From positions 1-12,071 of the forward strand of contig JAGHBX010000056.1 of NCBI GenBank assembly GCA_021160785.1: 12,071 bases of DNA, read 5' to 3'. How positions within the stretch are numbered: the stretch's first letter is position 1; each line of letters starts with the position of its first letter. The notes beneath the pieces are model-generated. The model saw only the letters and a program-made list of their open reading frames with translations, was not told the origin of the DNA and searched no databases. The position numbers and the translations under genes are program-made. Source of the DNA: Planctomycetota bacterium (GTDB lineage Bacteria > Planctomycetota > Phycisphaerae > Sedimentisphaerales > Anaerohalosphaeraceae). This document shows positions 6,282 through 12,071 of the stretch, piece by piece.

Positions 6282-7841
6282 TCACCGGCCAGTCGTTTTG
6301 GGCGATTTCTTCTTCTTGTTGCGCTTGCCGAATTTCTCAGCGTATGAGGTTTGTGCTATTGGCGCAGGGTTTTGTGGAATGTGTGCGGCCATCTTCTTCT
6401 TCACCTTGGCATATTCCGGATTGTCGGCGAGATTGTACCATTCTTCGCTGTCGCTGTCCAGATCGTACAGTTCCTCGCCGCCGTCGCAATATCTGATGTA
6501 GCGCCATCGCTCGGTAGTCACCGAAAACTCATTTTCAACATGCAGACTGGTCACGGCCGGGCAATCCCATGGTGAATCAGGTTTTTTCAGCAGGCTGACG
6601 AGGCTGTGGCCGTCAATGTCGCTACGTTTCGGCAGGCCGCACAAGTCGATCAGCGTCGGGTATATGTCCATCAGGCTCACGACCCGCTTGCAGAACGCAC
6701 CTTTCATCGCGCCCTCCGGCAGGGCGGGGACGCCCTTGGGCACGGCAAACATCAGATTGCATCGGGTAACATTTTGCCACAGTACGAACTTTCGCCAGTG
6801 GAATTTCTCGCCAAGCTGCCAGCCGTGGTCGGACCAGAGCACAATGATCGTATTGTCGGCAAACGCACTGCCGTCCAGCGCGTCAAGAAGCCTGCCAACC
6901 ATGGCGTCGGCATAAGCTATCGACGCCAGGTAAGCCCGGACCGCCTGCTTCCACTGGTTGTGTTTTATTACTCTGTCGTGATACACTCGCTTAGACGCGC
7001 CGGCAAGCTGCCTGGCCCGTTTGGGCAGGTCGTCCCAGTCATCGGCCTTAACCTTCGGCAGTTCGATGGATTCCAGCGGGAACATGTCGAAGTATTTCTT
7101 AGGAACGAACCACGGAAGATGAGGGCGATACAGCCCGCAGGCAAGGAAGAACGGCCTGTCGTGTTCCTTCGCCAGTTGCTCACTGATATACTGCACGGAC
7201 TTGAAATCTCCCGTGTCCTCGTCCGGAAAATCATGTCCCCACCAGTCGAATTCGACATACATATCCTTTTCGTAGGGCATGTTCGCAGGACGCTTGTCGG
7301 GATAATGATACTTAGGCATATGCCTTGTCTTGGACGGGTAATAGTCCTGCCACGACGCCGGGTCAGGCTGGTTGTTGTGGAATATCTTGCCCGCACCGGC
7401 CGAATAATAACCGTGTTTCGTCAGATATTGCGGAATCGTCAGCGCGTCGCCAAGCACTTCGCGCCAGACCTGCTCGTTCTTATACATGCCCGAATTGTAA
7501 GGCGCATGCCCCGTCATCAGCGCCGCTCTCGACGGATTGCACGCAGGCGCCGCGCAATGTGCCGAGGTAAAAGTAACTCCTCGTTTGGCCAATCGCTCGA
7601 GATTCGGCGTGATTGCCTGGCGATGACCCTTGAGCACGCTGCTCCAGTCATTCAAATCATCCACAGCTATAAACAATACGTTCGGTCGCTTGATCGCATC
7701 GGTAGCTGCCGCCGCCGATGCTCCTTGCGGTGCAATCCAGCTCGCAAAGCATGCAGCGCCCAGCCCCGCAATCCCGATGAATTCACGGCGGTTCAAGTTC
7801 GCACGTTTGCTGTTGAGAGTCGATAACCTTGAATCCATCAT
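6282..7841 (-). CDS. Tat-exported sulfatase, iduronate-2-sulfatase-like
   Basis: A 519-aa type I sulfatase. NRREFIGIAG (17-26) is a twin-arginine export signal, followed by a hydrophobic stretch and ASAAAA. NVLFIAVDDLNDW (54-66) gives the metal-binding Asp61/Asp62. CNPSRAALMTG (101-111) is the formylglycine motif, with Cys101 to be oxidised by a maturase. GKIFH (151-155), GLYRPHLPW (236-244), SDHGWQLGEK (337-346) and FHWRKFVLW (347-355) supply the further metal and sulfate ligands and resemble iduronate-2-sulfatase-type enzymes. The C-terminal ELYDLDSDSEEWYNLADNPE (457-476) is typical of sulfatases. It likely removes sulfate from a sulfated polysaccharide outside the cytoplasmic membrane; the sugar is unknown. 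Two adjacent ATG codons (7841, 7838) follow GAGGAG, and either could serve. That GAGGAG overlaps the dtd stop codon. It is last in the leftward operon. Confidence 0.9.
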   Translation of the reverse strand: MMDSRLSTLNSKRANLNRREFIGIAGLGAACFASWIAPQGASAAAATDAIKRPNVLFIAVDDLNDWSSVLKGHRQAITPNLERLAKRGVTFTSAHCAAPACNPSRAALMTGHAPYNSGMYKNEQVWREVLGDALTIPQYLTKHGYYSAGAGKIFHNNQPDPASWQDYYPSKTRHMPKYHYPDKRPANMPYEKDMYVEFDWWGHDFPDEDTGDFKSVQYISEQLAKEHDRPFFLACGLYRPHLPWFVPKKYFDMFPLESIELPKVKADDWDDLPKRARQLAGASKRVYHDRVIKHNQWKQAVRAYLASIAYADAMVGRLLDALDGSAFADNTIIVLWSDHGWQLGEKFHWRKFVLWQNVTRCNLMFAVPKGVPALPEGAMKGAFCKRVVSLMDIYPTLIDLCGLPKRSDIDGHSLVSLLKKPDSPWDCPAVTSLHVENEFSVTTERWRYIRYCDGGEELYDLDSDSEEWYNLADNPEYAKVKKKMAAHIPQNPAPIAQTSYAEKFGKRNKKKKSPKTTGR

Positions 7842-7849
7842 AATACTCC

Positions 7850-8299
7850 TCAAAAGGCCTTTTTGCTGTCCAAAAGCAATGTCACCGGGCCGTCGTTTTG
7901 GCTGAAGACCTGCATTCGGGCGGCGAAGATGCCTGTTTCCATGGCGACGCCTTTTGCCCGGATCATCGCGATTATCTCCTCGTATAATTTCTTCGCCTGT
8001 TCCGGCTCGCTGGCGGCGTCGAAGCTGGGCCGTCTGCCTTTGCGGCAGTCGCCGTAAAGCGTAAACTGACTGATCAGGAGTATCGCACCGCCTGAGTCCT
8101 TTACACTGAGATTCATCCTGTCTTCGTCATCGCGGAATATCCGCAGATTCGCTAATTTATCCGCCATGAACTCGACGTCGTCCCCGTCGTCGTCTCTGCC
8201 CACACCCAAGAAGACCATCAGCCCCTTTTCGATGGCGCCTGTGATTTGCCCGTCGACTTCGACCCTTGCCTCTTTAACCCGCTGTACCACTGCTCTCAT
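7850..8299 (-). CDS. dtd: D-aminoacyl-tRNA deacylase
   Basis: A 149-aa protein of normal Dtd length that hydrolyses D-amino acids (and glycine mischarged on tRNA-Ala) from tRNA in the cytoplasm. It begins MRAVVQRVKEARVEVDG. It carries the catalytic SQFTLYGD at 77-84, with Thr80 at the expected place, and NDGPVT at 135-140, with the Gly-cisPro pair 137-138 that excludes L-amino acids. All family hallmarks are intact. GGAG lies 11 bases before the ATG, which is rather far. The gene starts 24 bases after the glycoside hydrolase stop and ends 8 bases before the sulfatase start, so it is embedded in a polysaccharide-degradation operon, an unusual place for a translation quality-control enzyme. It probably reflects shared transcription, not a shared pathway. 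Confidence 0.95.
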   Translation of the reverse strand: MRAVVQRVKEARVEVDGQITGAIEKGLMVFLGVGRDDDGDDVEFMADKLANLRIFRDDEDRMNLSVKDSGGAILLISQFTLYGDCRKGRRPSFDAASEPEQAKKLYEEIIAMIRAKGVAMETGIFAARMQVFSQNDGPVTLLLDSKKAF

Positions 8300-8323
8300 T
8301 TTGCATTGATCTCCATAAATGGG

Positions 8324-9631
8324 TTATGACCGGTCGGGACTGATTTTTGCGAGCCCAAGCTCGACGACCAGGATATGATCCGGCACGGACAGATCGACGG
8401 ACTTGATTCCGTTCGGGGCGCCATGAGTTTCGATCACACCGGCCGAAAACGACGGAGTGTACAGCTTAACAGCCTGCACTTTCGCTCCAAACTTCAGTGT
8501 CAAACTGCGCGGCGCCGGTTCGATATCGGCGATATCGGCGTCGGTTTTGGCATAAGCCGAGCTTTCCACTCCCTGCCAGAGCACGAGATAGAATCGCCCG
8601 TCGCGTTTTTGAAGCAGGAGGTGGTGGATATCTTTCAGATCGCCTTGGAGTTCGTAATCCAGGCTGTCGGTTTCAAAATTCGCACCCGGATCGCTGAAGA
8701 GGCCGATGAAGTTCTTTACGGCGAGATATTGTTTTCTCGGCGAGCCGTCGTCGTTGATGATGCCGAAATTCTCGTGCGCATTGTTGGGCTTGCAGTTGAT
8801 AAACTGGTAGATATAAAAACGCTCAACCCCTTTGCTCAGATGCAGCAGGAACTGCCGCGGCAGATACTTCGCCGCCGCCCGCTCGGTCACCGCCGGATGA
8901 CCTGGGGTGGATTTGGAATTCTTATAGCCGTTTTCCGTCGCCCAGATCGGCAACTCGTCACAGAGCTTTTTCTGCTCGGCCAGTGCGTCGTCCAGCGCAA
9001 AGCCCCATCCGCCGCCGAGGCGTCCTTCAGGATACGTGCCGCAGTAATCGTGTGTGTTGCCTCTTTGCATATAGCGGTTTGCCTCCGGCCAAAACGCCGC
9101 AAAATTGCTCGGTGAACTTCGCGTGTTGGCATAGGATGGCCCTAAGATAACGATGTCCTTCGTCGCAGGATCATTCCTGTAGGCGGCCCACATCGCCGCA
9201 ATATGTTCCTTCATCTTATCGCGCCATGTATCCCTTTCGTTGGGAGGCTCAACCGCTTCGACCACTTTGATCCCGTAATCCGTGTCGAGCGACCTGGCCA
9301 GGAGAAAGTCCCGCGGCTGGTTCCAATTGATCAGGAGCAGCTTGATCCCGCGTGCGGCGAGTTCCGCATAGCGATCCTTAACCTTCGGATTAGTCGAAGG
9401 ATTATCCCGGATGTGGCGTATACCCAACTCGATGAGGCGTGGTTTGACGATTTCATTGTAACACTGATAGTAGGGCGTGTCAGTATAGTTAAAATGCGTG
9501 TTGACGCCCACCATGCCGGCGGCACTGTCGGCAGGCAGCGCCTTGATGCGCCTGGCGGAGACCAACGGCGGCCAAAGGCCCGGAAAACACAACAGCCAAA
9601 CTACAACAACAACTGATTGTCGAAACTTCAT
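8324..9631 (-). CDS. Exported clan-A-type glycoside hydrolase, family uncertain
   Basis: A 435-aa secreted protein with a TIM-barrel hydrolase layout. MKFRQSVVVVVWLLCFPGLW and LVSA form a signal peptide ending near residue 26. The mature part starts with GVNTHFNYTDTPY (42-54), a first-strand pattern of clan-A glycosidases. AVEPPNERD (126-134) matches the acid/base strand with Glu132 after Asn131. PIWATENGY (228-236) matches the nucleophile strand with Glu233. Residues from about 325 on form a strand-rich C-terminal domain, as in GH39- or GH30-like enzymes. Substrate is unknown; the neighbouring sulfatase suggests a sulfated polysaccharide. The ATG at 9631 has GGAGGT 9 bases upstream; a TTG at 9637 is too close to it. 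It is the first gene of the leftward operon with dtd and the sulfatase. Confidence 0.8.
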   Translation of the reverse strand: MKFRQSVVVVVWLLCFPGLWPPLVSARRIKALPADSAAGMVGVNTHFNYTDTPYYQCYNEIVKPRLIELGIRHIRDNPSTNPKVKDRYAELAARGIKLLLINWNQPRDFLLARSLDTDYGIKVVEAVEPPNERDTWRDKMKEHIAAMWAAYRNDPATKDIVILGPSYANTRSSPSNFAAFWPEANRYMQRGNTHDYCGTYPEGRLGGGWGFALDDALAEQKKLCDELPIWATENGYKNSKSTPGHPAVTERAAAKYLPRQFLLHLSKGVERFYIYQFINCKPNNAHENFGIINDDGSPRKQYLAVKNFIGLFSDPGANFETDSLDYELQGDLKDIHHLLLQKRDGRFYLVLWQGVESSAYAKTDADIADIEPAPRSLTLKFGAKVQAVKLYTPSFSAGVIETHGAPNGIKSVDLSVPDHILVVELGLAKISPDRS

Positions 9632-9685
9632 TGCCAACTGACCTCCGCAACTCTTCGCAAATACAGGTAAAACGTCAGAGCCTTC

Positions 9686-9713
9686 ATAATAGTCTATTCG
9701 CCCCGAAAATCAA
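9686..9713 (-). promoter_or_regulatory. Likely sigma70 promoter for the hydrolase-dtd-sulfatase operon
   Basis: Reading leftward: TTGATT (9708-9713), 16-base spacer, TATTAT (9686-9691). The start would be near 9680, giving a leader of about 50 bases to the ATG at 9631. In the rest of this 239-base divergent gap I see no convincing promoter for tdh. Confidence 0.45.
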
Positions 9714-9870
9714 CCGCTGGCCTCCATTCGGCAACTTTTGAGGGTAGGTTCGGAATTATTTGTTTGCTTTCCTTTGCGAATACGGCAAATATACCCTTCA
9801 GGTTAATAAATTCCCGCGAGTGGGTTTTTGTGGAATTGGCAATGGATTAATAGAAAGGAAGCCTGAGGCT

Positions 9871-10905
9871 ATGAAGGCTTTAGTCAAGAAAGAGGCAGCA
9901 CGCGGGCTTGTGCTCATGGACATGCCCGAACCGGTGGTTGGGATCAACGATGTGTTGATCAGGATTCTGAAAACGTCGATCTGCGGTACGGATGTTCACA
10001 TCTACAACTGGAATGCCTGGGCGCAGAAGACGATCGAGCCGCCGATGATTGCCGGGCATGAGTTTGTCGGCACGGTTGCTGAAGTCGGCGGCAATGTGCA
10101 CGATTTTGCAGTGGGCGATCTTGTCAGCGGCGAAGGGCATCTTGTCTGCGGCCACTGCCGAAACTGCCTGGCGGGCCGGCGACACCTGTGCAAGGACCCC
10201 AAGGGAATCGGTGTAAATCGCGACGGCGCATTCGCCGAATATCTCTCCATCCCCGTTTCAAACGTCTGGTATTGCGACCGCAACATTCCCACCGATCAGC
10301 TAAGTTGCTTTGATCCGTTAGGCAACGCCGCCCACACGGCGCTTTCCTTTAACGTCGTTGGCGAGGATGTGCTCATTACCGGCGCCGGCCCAATCGGTCT
10401 GATGGCCGTCGGCATCCTCAGGCGGGTCGGCGCACGTTACGTTATCGTCACCGACGTCAATCCTTACCGCCTGGAATTGGCTAAGAAGATGGGCGCCACG
10501 CGGGTAGTCGACGTCCGCACCGAAAAGCTCGAAGATGCAATCACCGAGCTGGGCATGAAGGAGGGCGTCGACGTGGGCCTGGAGATGTCGGGCAATCCGG
10601 ATGCGCTGCGCGTTATGCTCGCCAATATGTGCCACGGCGGCAAGATCGCCCTGTTAGGGATACTGCCGCCCACCGAGATCGACTGGGATTATGTAGTCTT
10701 TAACGGCCTGACGATAAAGGGCATATACGGCAGGGAAATGTACGAGACATGGTACAAGGTAACCATGCTAATCCAGAGCGGCCTGGACATAAACCCCGTC
10801 ATAACGCACCATTTCCACTACACCGAATACGAAAAAGGATTCGAGGTAATGCGATCCGGCAATTCAGGGAAAGTAATTCTCGACTGGTCAAGCGAAGAAG
10901 AATAA
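9871..10905 (+). CDS. tdh: L-threonine 3-dehydrogenase
   Basis: A 344-aa zinc-dependent medium-chain dehydrogenase that oxidises L-threonine to 2-amino-3-oxobutyrate with NAD+. The sequence follows E. coli Tdh closely as I remember it: ICGTDVHIYNW (37-47), GHEFVG (62-67), VSGEGHLVCGHCRNC (85-99), GVNRDGAFAEYL (114-125), HTALSF (155-160), GAGPIG (171-176), DVGLEMSG, IKGIYGREM and the closing GKVILDW. Catalytic zinc ligands Cys38, His63 and Glu64 and the structural set Cys93, Cys96, Cys99 and Cys107 are all present at the same numbers as in E. coli. I chose the ATG at 9871, preceded by AGAAAGGAA; the frame is open to 9760 but the extra part looks untranslated. The usual partner kbl is not beside it; a DUF6398-like gene follows after 46 bases. 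Confidence 0.95.
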   Translation: MKALVKKEAARGLVLMDMPEPVVGINDVLIRILKTSICGTDVHIYNWNAWAQKTIEPPMIAGHEFVGTVAEVGGNVHDFAVGDLVSGEGHLVCGHCRNCLAGRRHLCKDPKGIGVNRDGAFAEYLSIPVSNVWYCDRNIPTDQLSCFDPLGNAAHTALSFNVVGEDVLITGAGPIGLMAVGILRRVGARYVIVTDVNPYRLELAKKMGATRVVDVRTEKLEDAITELGMKEGVDVGLEMSGNPDALRVMLANMCHGGKIALLGILPPTEIDWDYVVFNGLTIKGIYGREMYETWYKVTMLIQSGLDINPVITHHFHYTEYEKGFEVMRSGNSGKVILDWSSEEE

Positions 10906-10951
10906 CATAAGGATACAGGCAGCCACTGCATAAAGAAAAGGAGTCTGGTTG

Positions 10952-11587
10952 ATGGAGCTTTTACTCGAAGACATTCCCGAAGAATTTCATGATGCATTTG
11001 CGGCTATCGTCGAATTGACGGACAGTTTCTGCCGGCAGCGCCTTGACGAGAATTACCGGGAGCTTGCCGGGCACATGGCTCTGGAAGTCTGCTGCGAGCG
11101 TTCGCCCATTAATGTCAATAAAGGCCGGCCAAAAAGCTGGGCGGCCGGGATCGTCCACGCCCTGGGCATGGTCAATTTCCTGCACGATGATAGTTTCCAG
11201 CCATACATGAGTTCGGCCGACCTTGCCAAAGGTCTTGGCGTTTCGCAGGGAACAATGACCGGCAAATCGAAAATCATACGCGACGTACTGGATATTATGC
11301 CGATGGACCCCCGGTGGTGCCTGCCCGAACTGCTCGAAAGGAATCCGCTCGTCTGGATGCTCGAGATAAACGGTTTCATAATGGACATGCGAGCGGCCCC
11401 GCTCGACCTCCAGCGCCAGGCATATCAGCAGGGACTAATACCATACATCCCCGCCGAACAAGAACCCGAACCCAAAGAAGCCCAGGAAGCAAAAATCCTA
11501 AAATTTCCGGCCCCCCAAAATAACAACGCCGAAAAACCGCAACCTGAAGAAGAACCCAAAGACGACAACCAACTGACACTATTCTAA
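10952..11587 (+). CDS. DUF6398-like protein with acidic tail ending in QLTLF
   Basis: A 211-aa protein. Residues ~10-150 match what I recall of DUF6398: two helical segments, then GRPKSWAAGIVHALGMVNFL with the conserved GRP-x-WAAGI-x-x-ALG-x-x-NF pattern (about residues 55-74), then SADLAKGLGVSQGTMTGKS (about 88-106), a helix-turn-helix-like stretch. Function is unknown; DNA binding is plausible. From about residue 167 the chain turns into a low-complexity Glu/Pro/Lys/Asn tail, probably disordered, that finishes exactly in NQLTLF. That ending fits the Q-L-x-L-F peptide by which proteins dock on the DnaN sliding clamp. AAAAGGAG lies 9 bases before the ATG at 10952; a TTG three bases earlier is possible. 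It shares a transcript with tdh. Confidence 0.75.
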   Translation: MELLLEDIPEEFHDAFAAIVELTDSFCRQRLDENYRELAGHMALEVCCERSPINVNKGRPKSWAAGIVHALGMVNFLHDDSFQPYMSSADLAKGLGVSQGTMTGKSKIIRDVLDIMPMDPRWCLPELLERNPLVWMLEINGFIMDMRAAPLDLQRQAYQQGLIPYIPAEQEPEPKEAQEAKILKFPAPQNNNAEKPQPEEEPKDDNQLTLF

Positions 11588-11639
11588 ACTCCACACCGGA
11601 TTAGCCCGGTCAGGTTGGGGCAGGGGGCCGTATACTGTA

Positions 11640-11830
11640 GATTATAGAGAGTGTATTGGTTGTTGGAAATTGGGCCAGGGGATTGCATATTGCATATTGT
11701 ATATTGTGGATTGTGGATGGTGGGGTAAATTGGGTTCGTTTCGTGAAAATAGTGAATAGTGAGCAGTGAATCGTGAATAGTTGGGTGATGGGACGGTAAA
11801 TTGGGTTCGTTTTGCATTTTTGGGGAGAAT
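11640..11830. repeat. Mixed short intergenic repeats (ATTGCATATTG, GTGAATAGT, AAATTGGGTTCGTTT)
   Basis: Three repeat types adjoin. ATTGCATATTG variants fill 11682-11720, GTGAATAGT variants fill 11743-11778, and GGTAAATTGGGTTCGTTT occurs twice exactly, at 11724-11741 and 11795-11812. On the minus strand the second copy translates to NEPNLP, a phrase I associate with spurious proteins from repeat-rich planctomycete assemblies. No gene is supported. Just before it, ACCGG (11595-11599) and CCGGT (11606-11610) could form a weak stem after the DUF6398 gene, with no T-run. Confidence 0.65.
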
Positions 11831-11837
11831 CCAGAAG

Positions 11838-11930
11838 TCAGTCCCGGCGCGCTCCCGATGAATCGGGATAAACTCCGACAGGATTCCCTTCGGTAGAACT
11901 CAGGACAGGCAGGAGAGGATGGCTCGCCTT
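11838..11930. repeat. Intergenic repeat with a small hairpin (CPEFYRRES type)
   Basis: TCCCGAT (11853-11859) pairs perfectly with ATCGGGA (11862-11868) around a 2-base loop. The minus-strand frame through this block reads CPEFYRRESCRSLSRFIGS, a phrase I recall recurring as a translated repeat in other genomes; a genome-wide comparison is needed to fix its limits. No coding function is supported. Confidence 0.45.
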
Positions 11931-12021
11931 TGGTGTGCGTTCTATCTGATGGTGGCTGCGTGGGCATGGCTTATTACTCCCCCCTGTTTTCGGTGTTGCT
12001 TTGTCCTCAACTGTGCGGTGC

Positions 12022-12050
12022 ATTATACCACAAAACAGTTCAAAAGTCAA
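12022..12050 (-). promoter_or_regulatory. Strong leftward promoter with extended -10, no evident gene
   Basis: Reading leftward: TTGACT (12045-12050), exactly 17 bases, then perfect TATAAT (12022-12027) preceded by TGG, making an extended -10. Transcription would begin near 12015. A GGGGGGAG (11977-11984) stands 9 bases before an ATG at 11967, but the frame after about 17 codons runs through repeats. Either a gene was overwritten by repeats, or the product is a non-coding RNA, or the match is fortuitous. Confidence 0.5.
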
Positions 12051-12071
12051 AGATCAAAGCGCAAAAAGCAC

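Noticed and set aside
6606..7826. A 406-codon open frame antisense to the sulfatase gene
   Set aside because: The opposite strand encodes a complete sulfatase with all motifs. The antisense product is arginine- and valine-rich without recognisable motifs, as expected from GC-biased third positions.
9760..9870. A 37-residue N-terminal extension of Tdh
   Set aside because: Tdh homologues start at MKAL, the ATG at 9871 has a purine-rich ribosome site, and the zinc ligand numbering agrees with E. coli Tdh from that start.
11584..11967. A 127-codon leftward frame under the strong right-end promoter
   Set aside because: Most of the protein is translated intergenic repeat (CPEFYRRES, NEPNLP, Thr/Asn/Tyr-rich stretches), and it overlaps the end of the DUF6398-like gene. 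Only the promoter is kept as a finding.

Overview
The window looks like chromosomal DNA of a polysaccharide-degrading bacterium, most likely a planctomycete of the Phycisphaerae/Sedimentisphaerales type, probably from an environmental assembly. This is inference, not a phylogeny. It rests on a Tat-exported sulfatase, a SASA-type carbohydrate esterase and an exported clan-A glycoside hydrolase close together, a non-HemE URO-D-family protein, a PPi-type phosphofructokinase, and intergenic gaps filled with AATCTGAAA / ATTGCATATTG / AAATTGGGTTCGTTT simple repeats of the kind I associate with these genomes.

Layout. Positions 1-2379 are a leftward operon: PPi-type 6-phosphofructokinase, then a D-mannonate oxidoreductase (fructuronate reductase)-like SDR, then the 5' end of a HAD-type hydrolase cut by the window edge. 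Two perfect hairpins separate the first two genes and an A/T-rich simple repeat separates the last two. Positions 2588-3733 hold three tightly overlapping rightward genes of accessory type: a 70-aa protein, a nucleotidyltransferase-fold protein whose catalytic acidic pair is degraded, and a 150-aa protein of unknown function. The esterase gene (3818-4837, leftward) follows. Its leader carries a nested inverted-repeat element. A strong sigma70-like promoter then drives a rightward URO-D-family gene (5186-6277).

Positions 6282-9631 are a leftward operon: exported glycoside hydrolase, D-aminoacyl-tRNA deacylase (dtd), sulfatase. A rightward pair follows: L-threonine 3-dehydrogenase (tdh) and a DUF6398-like protein ending in a putative sliding-clamp-binding peptide. 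The last ~480 bases hold no convincing gene. They contain repeats and, at the very end, an excellent promoter pointing left into them.

Together the exported enzymes (esterase, hydrolase, sulfatase) suggest attack on acetylated and sulfated polysaccharides. The SDR and phosphofructokinase fit intracellular sugar or uronate catabolism. The least ordinary parts are the three-gene cassette, the clamp-motif protein, and the repeat element in the esterase leader. All start sites were reviewed for ribosome binding sites. Promoters are consensus matches by eye and are not tested.
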